The position numbers were made by a program, and so were the translations under genes. This document shows, in pieces, positions 48,912 to 61,597 of a DNA stretch of 64,000 bases. Under the pieces are notes generated by a model. That model did no database searches and was not told the origin of the DNA. It saw only the letters and a program-made list of their open reading frames with translations. Origin of the DNA: Kosakonia sacchari SP1 (GTDB lineage Bacteria; Pseudomonadota; Gammaproteobacteria; Enterobacterales; Enterobacteriaceae); contig NZ_CP007215.2 in NCBI RefSeq assembly GCF_000300455.3, forward strand, positions 4,836,001 through 4,900,000, written 5' to 3'. Within the stretch, counting starts at the first letter, position 1, and each line of letters opens with the position of its first letter.

Positions 48912-50741
48912 ATGTGTGGAATTGTTGGCGCAGTCGCGCAACGTGATGTAGCTGAAATCCTTCTCGAAGGCCTTCGTCGTCTGGAATACCGTGGTTATGA
49001 CTCTGCTGGTCTGGCAGTGGTTGATGCACAAGGTCACATGACCCGTTTGCGTCGTCTCGGTAAAGTGCAGATGCTCTCTCAGGCAGCGGAAGAACATCCT
49101 CTGCACGGTGGAACCGGTATTGCGCACACCCGCTGGGCAACGCACGGTGAGCCATCGGAAGGGAATGCGCATCCGCATGTTTCTGACCATATTGTTGTGG
49201 TGCATAACGGCATCATCGAAAACCATGAACCGCTGCGTGAAGAGTTAAAAGCACGCGGTTATGTGTTTGTTTCTGAAACGGATACCGAAGTTATCGCGCA
49301 CCTGGTGCACTGGGAACTGGAGCAGGGAGGTACGCTGCGTGAAGCTGTGCTGCGCACGATCCCGCAGTTACGCGGTGCATATGGCACGGTTATTATGGAT
49401 ACCCGCGATCCTAACACGCTGCTGGCAGCGCGTTCTGGCAGTCCGCTGGTTATCGGTCTTGGCATGGGCGAAAACTTTATTGCATCCGATCAGCTGGCGT
49501 TGCTGCCGGTTACCCGCCGCTTTATTTTCCTCGAAGAGGGCGATATTGCTGAAGTGACTCGCCGTAGCGTGACGGTTTTCGATAAATCCAGCACGCAGGT
49601 TAAACGCCCTGAGATCGAATCGAATCTGCAATACGACGCTGGCGATAAAGGTATTTACCGCCATTACATGCAGAAAGAGATCTACGAGCAGCCGAACGCC
49701 ATCAAAAACACCCTGACTGGCCGCATCAGCCACGGTGAAGTTGATCTGAGCGAACTGGGGCCGAATGCCAACGAATTGTTGTCGAAAGTTGAGCATATTC
49801 AGATTGTTGCCTGCGGTACGTCTTACAACTCCGGTATGGTTTCTCGCTACTGGTTTGAGGCACTGGCGGGTGTTCCGTGCGATGTCGAAATCGCTTCTGA
49901 GTTCCGCTATCGCAAATCTGCGGTGCGTCGCAATAGCCTGATGATCACGCTGTCGCAGTCTGGTGAAACGGCAGATACGCTGGCGGCGCTGCGCTTGTCA
50001 AAAGAGCTGGGTTATCTGGGTTCGCTGGCAATTTGTAACGTTCCGGGTTCCTCGCTGGTGCGCGAATCCGACCTGGCGATGATGACCAAAGCCGGTACGG
50101 AAATCGGCGTTGCATCAACCAAAGCGTTCACCACTCAGCTCACCGTATTGCTGATGCTGGTGGCGAAACTGAGCCGCCTGAAAGGGCTGGATGCGGCCAT
50201 TGAGCACGATATCGTTCACGGTTTGCAGGCTCTGCCGAACCGCATTGAGCAGATGTTATCGCAGGATAAACGCATTGAAGCGCTGGCAGAAGATTTCTCC
50301 GACAAGCATCATGCGCTGTTCCTTGGCCGTGGCGATCAGTATCCGATCGCGCTGGAAGGCGCGCTGAAGCTGAAAGAGATCTCCTATATTCACGCTGAAG
50401 CCTATGCTGCTGGTGAACTGAAACATGGTCCGCTGGCGCTGATTGATGCCGATATGCCGGTCATTGTCGTTGCGCCAAACAACGAACTGCTGGAAAAACT
50501 GAAATCCAACATCGAAGAAGTTCGCGCCCGTGGCGGCGTGCTATATGTCTTTGCCGATCAGGATGCCGGTTTCACCAGCAACGACAATATGCACATTATC
50601 GATATGCCGCATGTAGAAGAGGTGATCGCACCAATCTTCTATACCGTGCCGCTGCAATTGCTGGCTTACCACGTTGCGCTGATCAAGGGCACCGACGTGG
50701 ATCAGCCGCGTAACCTGGCGAAATCGGTTACCGTTGAATAA
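48912..50741 (+). CDS. glmS: Glucosamine-6-phosphate synthase GlmS
   Basis: GlmS makes GlcN-6-P from fructose-6-P and glutamine. From ATG 48912 it is 609 aa as in E. coli and starts [12 protein letters not shown], placing the nucleophile Cys directly after the cleaved Met; this fixes the start. An N-terminal glutaminase domain (1-240) is followed by two SIS isomerase domains ([22 protein letters not shown]) and the C-terminal LAKSVTVE. An in-frame ATG eight codons upstream (48888) has a better AAAGG site but would block Cys1. In E. coli the GlmZ sRNA controls glmS translation after glmUS mRNA processing. Confidence 0.97.
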   Translation: MCGIVGAVAQRDVAEILLEGLRRLEYRGYDSAGLAVVDAQGHMTRLRRLGKVQMLSQAAEEHPLHGGTGIAHTRWATHGEPSEGNAHPHVSDHIVVVHNGIIENHEPLREELKARGYVFVSETDTEVIAHLVHWELEQGGTLREAVLRTIPQLRGAYGTVIMDTRDPNTLLAARSGSPLVIGLGMGENFIASDQLALLPVTRRFIFLEEGDIAEVTRRSVTVFDKSSTQVKRPEIESNLQYDAGDKGIYRHYMQKEIYEQPNAIKNTLTGRISHGEVDLSELGPNANELLSKVEHIQIVACGTSYNSGMVSRYWFEALAGVPCDVEIASEFRYRKSAVRRNSLMITLSQSGETADTLAALRLSKELGYLGSLAICNVPGSSLVRESDLAMMTKAGTEIGVASTKAFTTQLTVLLMLVAKLSRLKGLDAAIEHDIVHGLQALPNRIEQMLSQDKRIEALAEDFSDKHHALFLGRGDQYPIALEGALKLKEISYIHAEAYAAGELKHGPLALIDADMPVIVVAPNNELLEKLKSNIEEVRARGGVLYVFADQDAGFTSNDNMHIIDMPHVEEVIAPIFYTVPLQLLAYHVALIKGTDVDQPRNLAKSVTVE

Positions 50742-50765
50742 GGTTTTAAGCTTGTCATCGTGTAG

Positions 50766-50796
50766 AAAGAGGTTGCCTTATGGCAGCCTCTTTTTT
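50766..50796 (+). terminator. Intrinsic terminator after glmS
   Basis: GAGGtTGCC-TTAT-GGCaGCCTC followed by six T residues, 28 bases after the glmS stop. The next gene's Shine-Dalgarno (AAGGA) follows immediately, so that gene may be expressed by readthrough. Confidence 0.88.
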
Positions 50797-50806
50797 AAGG
50801 ATACGC

Positions 50807-51385
50807 ATGAGTTTGTTGGAAAAAATGGCAGGTGCGAGGTTGTATGCGCTCATCAATTATTGCCGGGGCGTTGATGCGGGAATCGCGGGTCGCAAGCTGG
50901 CGCAGTTGAAGCTGGCTGCGGAGGCATTTAAAGAGATGCCAAAAGCCTATCCTGCAGGCAGAGGTGGGATGACATTTTATGGCAGCGTAACGGTCGTGTT
51001 TTATGCCTTGTTACTGAGCTATGTCTGCCTTGCGCTGACGGTGAAAACCACCATTGGTGGTCTGGGTTTTATCGTCGGTGTCGCGGTATTTTTTATCCTG
51101 GTCGTGGCGCTTATCGGCATAGAAAAAGGGCGCACGCTCTCCTTAAAATTATTTTTGGTTGTCTGGTTGCTGTTATGTGTTTGCAACGTGCCAGTGGCAG
51201 GATGGCTGCTCATTACTCCGTTTTCCGCACTGTCTCTGGTTTTTTGGGGGATTGGTATTGTTCTGTTATGGCTTACACGGAAAGTGATGAACGGGCCGGA
51301 ACTCACGAAATTAGTGCAGTGGCGTGTATCGCTAAAAATCGCTCAATTCCGGCGTCAGGCGTTGACGCAATCTAAGCGTAAATAA
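50807..51385 (+). CDS. Unrecognised four-helix membrane protein
   Basis: This is a 192-residue protein inserted between glmS and pstS, absent from this place in E. coli K-12. The first 55 residues are soluble and basic (GRKLAQLKLAAEAFKEMPKAYPAGRGG). Four hydrophobic helices follow at about 58-78, 83-104, 112-132 and 136-160, and then a basic tail ends TQSKRK. ATG 50807 is chosen because AAGGA lies 5 bases upstream; the earlier ATG at 50780 lies inside the glmS terminator loop. No catalytic motif is seen. I assign no function. Confidence 0.7.
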   Translation: MSLLEKMAGARLYALINYCRGVDAGIAGRKLAQLKLAAEAFKEMPKAYPAGRGGMTFYGSVTVVFYALLLSYVCLALTVKTTIGGLGFIVGVAVFFILVVALIGIEKGRTLSLKLFLVVWLLLCVCNVPVAGWLLITPFSALSLVFWGIGIVLLWLTRKVMNGPELTKLVQWRVSLKIAQFRRQALTQSKRK

Positions 51386-51552
51386 AGTGATAAGCGGTGG
51401 CATTTTCTCGCGTTTCGTTAGGACTTCTTGTCAGATTCAGCTACGTTTTTAATGTCATAAAACTAAAATTTTTCTGACATCTTATCGTCATCAGCTTTTT
51501 TATCTCGCTGATAAATCATCCGACATTCGTTAAATCGGGCCGTAATTCGTTG

Positions 51553-51593
51553 CTGTCATCAAACAGTAACAATCATTGCATATAACTGTCATC
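51553..51593 (+). promoter_or_regulatory. Tandem Pho boxes of the pst operon
   Basis: CTGTCATCAAACAGTAAC (51553-51570) and TTGCATATAACTGTCATC (51576-51593) fit the PhoB 18-mer pattern of two direct CTGTCAT-type half-sites. They stand 65-105 bases before pstS, as in E. coli, and predict PhoB-activated expression under phosphate limitation. Confidence 0.85.
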
Positions 51594-51657
51594 AAAGTGT
51601 CCTATTTTGCTCATCGTAGCCACTAAACAACGATTTACGATTCTTGCAGGAGACATT

Positions 51658-52698
51658 ATGAACGTTATGCGTACCACTGTCGCAACTGTTGTCGCCGCGA
51701 CCTTTTCTCTGAGTGCATTTGCTGTAAACGCAGCTGCCAGCCTGACAGGCGCGGGCGCAACTTTCCCGGCGCCGGTGTATGCCAAGTGGGCTGATACCTA
51801 CCAGAAAGAAACAGGTAACAAGATTAACTACCAGGGTATCGGTTCTTCTGGTGGCGTTAAACAAATTACTGCTAAAACTGTTGATTTCGGTGCGTCCGAT
51901 GCCCCCCTGTCTGACGACAAACTGGCTCAGGAAGGCCTGTTCCAGTTCCCGACCGTGATCGGCGGTATCGTACTGGCAATCAACGTCCCGGGTGTTAAAT
52001 CCGGTGAGCTGGTGCTGGACGGCAAAACCCTGGGTGATATTTACCTGGGCAATATCAAAAAATGGGATGACGCGGCTATCGCCAAACTCAACCCTGGCCT
52101 GAAACTGCCTTCACAGAACATCGCTGTGGTTCGCCGCGCTGATGGCTCCGGTACTTCCTTCGTTTTCACCAGCTACCTGGCGAAAGTGAACGAAGAGTGG
52201 AAATCTAAAGTCGGTTCTGGTTCTACCGTTAACTGGCCGACCGGCCTGGGCGGTAAAGGTAACGACGGTATCGCCGCGTTCGTCCAGCGTTTGCCGGGCT
52301 CTATCGGTTACGTTGAATATGCTTACGCTAAGCAGAACAACCTGACCTACACCAAGCTGCTCTCTGCCGATGGTAAAGCGGTTAGCCCGACGGAAACCAG
52401 TTTTTCCAACGCGGCTAAAGATATCGACTGGAGCAAGTCTTTCGCGCAGGATCTGACTAACCAGAAAGGTGCGGATGTGTGGCCAATCACCTCCACCACG
52501 TTCATTCTGGTGCACAAAGAGCAGGCTAAACCTGAACAGGGTGCCGAAGTGCTGAAGTTCTTTGACTGGGCCTACAAAAAAGGCGGCAAACAAGCTAACG
52601 ACCTCGACTACGCAACTCTGCCGGATGGCGTTGTTGAACAAGTTCGCGCTGCCTGGAAAGCCAACGTGAAAGACAGCAGCGGTAAAGCACTGTACTAA
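51658..52698 (+). CDS. pstS: Phosphate-binding periplasmic protein PstS
   Basis: PstS captures inorganic phosphate for the PstCAB importer. From ATG 51658 it has 346 aa as in E. coli. The signal peptide is at residues 1-25 (ending VNAA). Phosphate ligands fall in GAGATFPAP, the SSGG loop ([11 protein letters not shown]) and [19 protein letters not shown] ribosome-binding site precedes the start. It is the first gene of the operon. Confidence 0.98.
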   Translation: MNVMRTTVATVVAATFSLSAFAVNAAASLTGAGATFPAPVYAKWADTYQKETGNKINYQGIGSSGGVKQITAKTVDFGASDAPLSDDKLAQEGLFQFPTVIGGIVLAINVPGVKSGELVLDGKTLGDIYLGNIKKWDDAAIAKLNPGLKLPSQNIAVVRRADGSGTSFVFTSYLAKVNEEWKSKVGSGSTVNWPTGLGGKGNDGIAAFVQRLPGSIGYVEYAYAKQNNLTYTKLLSADGKAVSPTETSFSNAAKDIDWSKSFAQDLTNQKGADVWPITSTTFILVHKEQAKPEQGAEVLKFFDWAYKKGGKQANDLDYATLPDGVVEQVRAAWKANVKDSSGKALY

Positions 52699-52719
52699 GC
52701 ACTCGTTTTTGAAGAACAT

Positions 52720-52790
52720 GGCGGATGGCGCTTACACCATCCGCCTTACAGATCTTCTGTAGGCCGACAAGCGCAAGTGCCTGCGGGCAA
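52720..52790. repeat. REP/BIME-like repeats between pstS and pstC
   Basis: The perfect hairpin GGCGGATGG-CGCTTACA-CCATCCGCC (52720-52745) is followed by a second REP-like unit TGTAGGCCGACAAGCGCAAG (from 52758). Such elements after pstS can protect its mRNA and raise PstS above the membrane subunits. Confidence 0.7.
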
Positions 52791-52818
52791 ATTCGTAAGA
52801 CGTTAAACTGAAGAGTAA

Positions 52819-54671
<1,853 letters not shown>

Positions 54672-54717
54672 TTTTTGCGACGCGGCGAAAGCGGCGTCGA
54701 GTTGAGGAAAGAGATAA

Positions 54718-55491
<774 letters not shown>

Positions 55492-55560
55492 TTTGCCGAA
55501 CCGTAAAGGTCTCAGCAACCCTGTTACAACGTGAAATCTGTCGGGCATTTGGAGTGCACC

Positions 55561-56286
55561 ATGGACAATCTCAACCTTAACAAACACATTTCCGGGCAGT
55601 TCAACGCTGAGCTGGAAAGCATTCGCACTCAGGTAATGACCATGGGTGGAATGGTGGAGCAGCAGCTTTCTGATGCGATCACCGCCATGCACAACCAGGA
55701 CAGCGAGCTGGCTAAGCGCGTTGTTGAGGGCGACAAACAGGTCAATATGATGGAAGTCGCCATCGATGAAGCCTGTGTGCGCATTATCGCCAAGCGTCAG
55801 CCGACGGCGAGCGATTTGCGTCTGGTTATGGCGATCATTAAAACCATCGCTGAGCTGGAACGTATTGGCGACGTGGCGGATAAAATCTGCCGTACCGCGC
55901 TGGAAAAATTCTCCCAGCAACATCAGCCGCTGCTGGTAAGCCTTGAATCGCTGGGCCGCCACACCGTGCAGATGCTGCATGACGTGCTGGACGCTTTCGC
56001 CCGTATGGATCTGGACGAAGCGGTGCGTATCTACCGCGAAGATAAAAAAGTGGATCAGGAATATGAAGGCATTGTGCGTCAGTTAATGACCTACATGATG
56101 GAAGATTCCCGCACCATTCCCAGCGTGCTGACCGCGCTGTTCTGCGCCCGTTCCATCGAGCGTATCGGCGACCGTTGCCAGAATATCTGTGAATACATCT
56201 TCTACTTCGTGAAGGGCCAGGATTTCCGTCACGTGGGCGGCGATGAACTGGATAAGCTGCTCGCCGGAAAAGATCCCAAAGAGTGA
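55561..56286 (+). CDS. phoU: PhoU, negative regulator of the Pho regulon
   Basis: PhoU connects the Pst transporter to PhoR and prevents Pho activation when phosphate is plentiful. From ATG 55561 it has 241 aa as in E. coli. Two three-helix bundles each carry a metal-binding E/DxxxD pattern ([14 protein letters not shown] and [15 protein letters not shown]). It ends at a bidirectional terminator. Confidence 0.98.
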   Translation: MDNLNLNKHISGQFNAELESIRTQVMTMGGMVEQQLSDAITAMHNQDSELAKRVVEGDKQVNMMEVAIDEACVRIIAKRQPTASDLRLVMAIIKTIAELERIGDVADKICRTALEKFSQQHQPLLVSLESLGRHTVQMLHDVLDAFARMDLDEAVRIYREDKKVDQEYEGIVRQLMTYMMEDSRTIPSVLTALFCARSIERIGDRCQNICEYIFYFVKGQDFRHVGGDELDKLLAGKDPKE

Positions 56287-56290
56287 TGTG

Positions 56291-56320
56291 AAAACCCCCC
56301 AGCGATGAGGGGGTTTTTTT
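56291..56320. terminator. Bidirectional terminator between phoU and the ADP-ribosylglycohydrolase gene
   Basis: AAAACCCCC-loop-GGGGGTTTTTTT lies between converging genes, with A and T tracts on both sides of the stem. Confidence 0.85.
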
Positions 56321-57222
56321 CAGGCCGATTTTGCCAGCAGCTTTCTTGCCAGCGTATCGATATCCTCGTACTGCCAGAGTTTGTCACGCCACGTTTGCGG
56401 AATGCCGTTTATCCCGTAAAACGCGCCAGCCAGTTGCCCGGCAATGGCGGCGGTAGTATCCGCATCATCGCCGAGGTTGGTGGCCAGCAGGATGGTTTCT
56501 TCAAAGTCGTTACCTTTGGCGAAACACCACAGCGCAGCTTCCAGGCTCTGCACGCAGTAACCGGTACCAAAAATCTCCGCCCGCGTTTTTTGCAGATAGC
56601 GACCTTCAGCGATATGGCGCAGGTTTTCCTGCTCCGGCAACAGCGCGATATCGGTCAGCGTTTCCCGCTTACTTTTGCCCTTTAAGGCATTCATAAGCTG
56701 TTGCGCGAACAGACGGCAGCTGGCGAGCGCTTCCGGCGCGGCGTGCGTCGTGCGTGAAGAGGCTTGTGCATATTCCAGCACTTGCGCTTGATCCGGAAAG
56801 AACCATAGCACGACAGGCGCCAGACGCATCAGCGAGCCGTTACCGGCTGTTCGCGGATTGCTGGAACCGGCAAACGGTTCGCCATCATTGGCGAACTTCT
56901 GCAGCGCGCTGGCAACGGTCATGCCTATATCAAAACAGTGACCCGTAGAGCTTAAATAGCCCCACTTCCACCAGTTCAGATAACGGTTCATCTGATCCTT
57001 TGCGTCAAACCCGTTACAGGTGACCAGACTTTCCGCAAGGCACAGCGCCATTGAGGTATCATCAGTCCATTGCCCGGCCTGTAAATGAAACGGGCCGCCG
57101 CCGACCATCCCGGTCACGGGTGGAAAGGAGTCCTTCGCGCTGAACTCAACTGTGGTACCAACCGCATCTCCTGCGGCCAGCCCAAGCATGCAACCCTGAT
57201 AACGTGCTAGTAATTCAGACAT
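56320..57222 (-). CDS. ADP-ribosylglycohydrolase family protein (DraG-like)
   Basis: This 300-residue protein would remove ADP-ribose from proteins or hydrolyse related conjugates using a two-metal site. Metal ligands are visible in QWTDDTSMAL (residues 51-60) and in GDDADTTAAIAGQLAGA near residue 255; the N-terminal GCMLGLAAGDAVG matches the family. No signal peptide is seen, so it is cytosolic. E. coli K-12 has no such gene at this place. It is followed upstream by a cbrC-like gene in the same direction with a 24-base gap. The target cannot be read from the sequence. Confidence 0.85.
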   Translation of the reverse strand: MSELLARYQGCMLGLAAGDAVGTTVEFSAKDSFPPVTGMVGGGPFHLQAGQWTDDTSMALCLAESLVTCNGFDAKDQMNRYLNWWKWGYLSSTGHCFDIGMTVASALQKFANDGEPFAGSSNPRTAGNGSLMRLAPVVLWFFPDQAQVLEYAQASSRTTHAAPEALASCRLFAQQLMNALKGKSKRETLTDIALLPEQENLRHIAEGRYLQKTRAEIFGTGYCVQSLEAALWCFAKGNDFEETILLATNLGDDADTTAAIAGQLAGAFYGINGIPQTWRDKLWQYEDIDTLARKLLAKSA

Positions 57223-57246
57223 CTGTTGCGCTCCTGTCGCTCTCCA

Positions 57247-57855
<609 letters not shown>

Positions 57856-57860
57856 TTAGA

Positions 57861-58526
57861 TTAACGCGTAACATGCCACCCGCGAGCGCGCCACAGCTCT
57901 GGCAACTGCGCCAAATCAGTGAACGTAGTCACTTTTGGGTGGTCGATGGGTTTGTTATGCGGATCGGCGCAGAAGTAAAATACTTCCATCCCTGCCGCGA
58001 TACCAGATTGCGCCCCGGCGGTGGAATCATCCACCAGAATACAGTTTGCCGGATCGACATTAAGCGCTTTAGCTGCATGGTACATTATCGCCGGATCGGG
58101 CTTCCAGCGTTGGATGTCATAGCCGCTAAACAGTTTTTCAGGAAAGTGATGTAGCATTCCAAGTTTGCCCAAAGAGTGTTGCATTTTGCTGACGGGGCCA
58201 TTAGAAACGACGCACATAGGAATATCCACCGCGTCCAGCAATGCATTCGCACCGGTAATCACTTCCAGCTCGCTGTCAAACAGACGCGCCACTTCCGCGC
58301 GGTACACCGGCTCCAGCGCGCTTTTATCCAGCGGTTTACCGTACTCCTCGCCGATAACGTCGATGATTTCATACAGTTTCATACCCTTAAATCGTTTAAA
58401 AACCTCGTCGAGATCGAGCGAAATACCAAACGCTTCAAACATATGCACGTACGCGCGGGAACAAATTACTTCACTGTCGACCAGGGTGCCGTCACAGTCG
58501 AAAAATACCGCTTCAATGTGGGACAT
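57861..58526 (-). CDS. yieH: YieH, HAD-family 6-phosphogluconate phosphatase
   Basis: This 221-residue HAD hydrolase equals E. coli YieH, which dephosphorylates 6-phosphogluconate and other small phosphates. Motif I is FFDCDGTLVDSE (residues 8-19) with the nucleophile Asp10, motif II is VVSNGPVSK, and motif IV is ILVDDSTAG. It is divergent from adeP. Confidence 0.94.
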   Translation of the reverse strand: MSHIEAVFFDCDGTLVDSEVICSRAYVHMFEAFGISLDLDEVFKRFKGMKLYEIIDVIGEEYGKPLDKSALEPVYRAEVARLFDSELEVITGANALLDAVDIPMCVVSNGPVSKMQHSLGKLGMLHHFPEKLFSGYDIQRWKPDPAIMYHAAKALNVDPANCILVDDSTAGAQSGIAAGMEVFYFCADPHNKPIDHPKVTTFTDLAQLPELWRARGWHVTR

Positions 58527-58578
58527 GCCGTTTCCTGTTTTATTGCAAGTTTAACGTTTACTTAACGCAGATTACGGG

Positions 58579-58594
58579 ACGCAATCGTTGCCGT
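58579..58594 (+). promoter_or_regulatory. PurR-like operator upstream of adeP
   Basis: ACGCAATCGTTGCCGT matches the PurR palindrome (ACGCAAACGTTTGCGT type) at about 13 of 16 positions and lies 102 bases upstream of adeP. Purine repression of this adenine permease is plausible. Confidence 0.6.
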
Positions 58595-58695
58595 ATAAGC
58601 AAATTCAATGAAAAAAAGTGTGTGATAACCGTCAACATTGTCTCATTTTGGTATAGGATAGCGACGAATTTTCCCTCCTATTCCGGAAATTGATA

Positions 58696-60033
58696 ATGAG
58701 CCAACAACACACTACCCACGCTTCAGGCCAGGGGTTGCTTGACCGCGTGTTTAAACTGCGCGAGCACGGTACTTCGGCACGCACCGAAGTGATCGCCGGT
58801 TTCACGACGTTTTTGACGATGGTGTATATCGTTTTTGTTAACCCCCAGATTCTGGGCGTCGCCGGAATGGATACCAGCGCAGTATTTGTAACAACTTGCC
58901 TGATTGCCGCTTTTGGCAGCATTTTGATGGGGCTGGTGGCGAATTTGCCGGTCGCACTGGCGCCGGCCATGGGTCTGAATGCTTTCTTTGCGTTCGTGGT
59001 GGTTGGCGCAATGGGCCTCTCCTGGCAGATTGGCATGGGCGCGATTTTCTGGGGCGCGGTCGGTCTGCTGCTGTTAACCATTTTCCGCGTCCGTTACTGG
59101 ATGATTGCCAATATCCCGGTGAGCCTGCGTGTTGGTATTACCAGCGGTATTGGTTTGTTTATTGGCATGATGGGGCTGAAAAACGCCGGTGTTATCGTCG
59201 CCAACAAAGAGACGCTGGTGAGCATTGGCAACCTGACATCTCACAGTGTCCTGCTGGGCGTGCTCGGTTTCTTTATCATCGCGATTCTGGCGTCGCGCAA
59301 CATTCACGCCGCGGTGCTGATCTCTATTGTTGTGACAACGCTGCTGGGCTGGCTGATGGGTGATGTGCAGTACCACGGCATCGTTTCCGCACCACCGAGC
59401 GTTGCGTCTGTTGTCGGCAACGTTGACCTGGCAGGTTCGTTTAACATCGGTCTGGCTGGCGTGATCTTCTCGTTTATGCTGGTAAACCTGTTCGACTCTT
59501 CCGGTACGCTGATTGGCGTGACGGATAAAGCCGGGCTGGTGGATGAGAGCGGCAAATTCCCGCGCATGAAGCAGGCGCTGTACGTTGACAGCATCTCTTC
59601 GGTCGCCGGTTCGTTTATCGGCACCTCTTCCGTGACGGCGTATATCGAATCATCTTCTGGCGTGTCTGTCGGCGGGCGTACCGGCCTGACCGCGGTGGTG
59701 GTTGGTCTGCTGTTCTTGCTGGTTATCTTCCTGTCGCCGCTGGCGGGCATGGTTCCGGCGTATGCCGCTGCTGGTGCGCTGATTTATGTTGGTGTGCTGA
59801 TGACCTCCAGTCTCGCGCGCGTGAAATGGGAAGATATGACAGAAGCCGTACCCGCGTTTATCACTGCGGTGATGATGCCGTTTAGCTTCTCGATTACCGA
59901 AGGTATCGCACTCGGCTTTATCTCTTACTGTGTGATGAAGATTGGCACCGGTCGTTTGCGCGATCTGAGCCCGTGTGTGCTGGTGGTTGCGGTGTTGTTC
60001 CTGCTGAAAATCATTTTTATTGACGCGCATTAA
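58696..60033 (+). CDS. adeP: Adenine permease AdeP (YieG)
   Basis: AdeP is a high-affinity proton-coupled adenine importer of the NCS2/AzgA family. From ATG 58696 it has 445 aa as in E. coli; an ATG two codons earlier is less similar to the family. About 12-14 hydrophobic helices are seen with the family signatures NAFFAFVVV, NLFDSSGTLIGV and SSVTAYIESSSGV. A PurR-like box is upstream and a hairpin terminator downstream. Confidence 0.97.
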   Translation: MSQQHTTHASGQGLLDRVFKLREHGTSARTEVIAGFTTFLTMVYIVFVNPQILGVAGMDTSAVFVTTCLIAAFGSILMGLVANLPVALAPAMGLNAFFAFVVVGAMGLSWQIGMGAIFWGAVGLLLLTIFRVRYWMIANIPVSLRVGITSGIGLFIGMMGLKNAGVIVANKETLVSIGNLTSHSVLLGVLGFFIIAILASRNIHAAVLISIVVTTLLGWLMGDVQYHGIVSAPPSVASVVGNVDLAGSFNIGLAGVIFSFMLVNLFDSSGTLIGVTDKAGLVDESGKFPRMKQALYVDSISSVAGSFIGTSSVTAYIESSSGVSVGGRTGLTAVVVGLLFLLVIFLSPLAGMVPAYAAAGALIYVGVLMTSSLARVKWEDMTEAVPAFITAVMMPFSFSITEGIALGFISYCVMKIGTGRLRDLSPCVLVVAVLFLLKIIFIDAH

Positions 60034-60038
60034 TCTTT

Positions 60039-60064
60039 CTCCCTCTCCCGTAAGGGAGAGGGAG
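60039..60064. terminator. Hairpin between adeP and chrR
   Basis: CTCCCTCTCCC-GTAA-GGGAGAGGGAG is a perfect 11-bp stem between the convergent genes; there is little U run, so efficiency is uncertain. Confidence 0.65.
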
Positions 60065-60070
60065 TTACCA

Positions 60071-60637
60071 CTACCGCTTAACGCGCTGAATATAATCACC
60101 AAAAGCCGTTAGCTGCCCGGTCAAATGGTCGAGCGTACTTTGATCAACCACTTCTCCCGTTTGCTGATCCACCTTGTTCTGGATCACGCCGCCCATAAAC
60201 TCCGGCTTGTTCATTACCATCGCATCCAGGAACACCAGGATCTGACGCAAATGATACTGGCAGCGTGCGCCGCCAATCGCGCCCATTGAACTGGTCTGGA
60301 TCAAAACCGGTTTTCCGGCCAGCGGTTGCTCAGGCAGACGCGATAGCCAGTCGATGGCGTTCTTCAGGCCACCTGGCACGGAGTAGTTATACTCTGGAGT
60401 CACAATGACCACGCCATCCGCTGCGCGAATTTGTGCCGCAATTGCTTCCACATTTTGCGGGAAACCTTCTTCTTGCTGGATATCCGCGTCATACAGTGGG
60501 ATATCAGCAATGGAAGTCAGTGGCGTCACTTCCATTCCTGCCGGAGCAAGTTTCGGTAACGTGCGTGCAACCATGGCATTAAATGAGCCTTTGCGCAGGC
60601 TCCCGAGAAGTGTCACAACCTTGAGTTCAGCAGACAT
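60071..60637 (-). CDS. chrR: ChrR (YieF), NAD(P)H-dependent FMN reductase
   Basis: This 188-residue flavoprotein (E. coli 188) reduces quinones and chromate by two-electron transfer and guards against oxidative stress. The FMN phosphate loop is TLLGSLRKGSFN (residues 9-20), and TPEYNYSVPGGLKNAIDWLSR is the second conserved flavin-binding block. It lies 19 bases downstream of yieE in the same direction. Confidence 0.96.
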   Translation of the reverse strand: MSAELKVVTLLGSLRKGSFNAMVARTLPKLAPAGMEVTPLTSIADIPLYDADIQQEEGFPQNVEAIAAQIRAADGVVIVTPEYNYSVPGGLKNAIDWLSRLPEQPLAGKPVLIQTSSMGAIGGARCQYHLRQILVFLDAMVMNKPEFMGGVIQNKVDQQTGEVVDQSTLDHLTGQLTAFGDYIQRVKR

Positions 60638-60656
60638 AATGACTCCTGTGTAGGGA

Positions 60657-61400
60657 TCAATTAAGGATAAGCGCTTTTTCCGCAGGCAGGCTGGTGAATC
60701 GCATTAAGCGGGACGCGGGATCGTTAGCGCGCGTTTGCACATCAGAAAGATAACGCCACCCTTTTTGACTGTCGAATTCCCAGATCTTCAGGCTTTCGAT
60801 TGCCGGACTCACCGCGACCGACCAAATCAGCACATCTTCCGCGTCACACATCACTTCCACCTGTGACAGCTGCGCGGCGCGAAGACGCCCGGATCCTGGC
60901 AATAACTGTAACTGGCCCGGCTCATCCTGCATCTGGTGCAGTAGCTTCATTACGCTCTGGCGTATGGTCAAAAGCTGGGTTTGCGCTTCGTTAGCATCGT
61001 TTTGGTTGTTGATCCACAACTGCTCATTATTGGTGAACGTGTGTTTATGCCCATGCGGGCTATGAAAACTACGCGTTGCGCGCTGTAGCTCCATATCCAG
61101 CCCGCATTCGCCTTCGGTAGTGATCGCCACACCGACCATGTTCCCGGCATACGCCAGTGAGAAGTGTGGCAGGCTGTTGTCGACAAATCTCGGTCTTCCG
61201 CTTGGCTCAACTTCGATTTCCGGCAGTTCACTCGCGCCGTAAAGCATAAACAGCATTTCGGCGAGTAACGCGCGGGAAGCGAGAAAGCGTGAGCGGCGAT
61301 GTTCAGGAAGCTGGCGCGCCGTATCATGGCAGGCTAGTGGTAACCGGGTAGAGATGAGATTCCCTTCTGAGAGGATCCCTCTTGCAAAGTGCGTCGCCAT
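60657..61400 (-). CDS. yieE: YieE, 4'-phosphopantetheinyl-transferase superfamily protein
   Basis: This is a 247-residue protein (E. coli YieE 249). The superfamily Mg-binding CGLDME is present. The second motif, usually WxxKEAxxK, reads LLTIRQSVMKLL, so the catalytic Glu is replaced; activity as a phosphopantetheinyl transferase is doubtful. It is paired with chrR. No carrier-protein or synthase gene is nearby. Confidence 0.88.
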   Translation of the reverse strand: MATHFARGILSEGNLISTRLPLACHDTARQLPEHRRSRFLASRALLAEMLFMLYGASELPEIEVEPSGRPRFVDNSLPHFSLAYAGNMVGVAITTEGECGLDMELQRATRSFHSPHGHKHTFTNNEQLWINNQNDANEAQTQLLTIRQSVMKLLHQMQDEPGQLQLLPGSGRLRAAQLSQVEVMCDAEDVLIWSVAVSPAIESLKIWEFDSQKGWRYLSDVQTRANDPASRLMRFTSLPAEKALILN

Positions 61401-61571
61401 TTTTCTCTCCGTGATAATGGTCTGAGTTGATCGAATCGATAATCAATATTATCGCCCATACTGCATAGGTTTTAATGCGGAAATTCGCATCTGAAAAGTC
61501 CTAATGGGGATATTTACACTTTCTTTCGCTGATCCGAAACACTTTAGGAAAATCTACCGTAGTAACACAAA

Positions 61572-61589
61572 CGGCCGTTAAAACGGCCG
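61572..61589 (-). terminator. Hairpin after mnmE
   Basis: CGGCCGTT/AACGGCCG stem with a two-base loop, 9 bases beyond the mnmE stop in the minus direction, with a short U tract. In E. coli the tnaCAB operon lies next; here only about 200 bases without a gene separate mnmE from yieE. Confidence 0.7.
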
Positions 61590-61597
61590 CCATGTCA

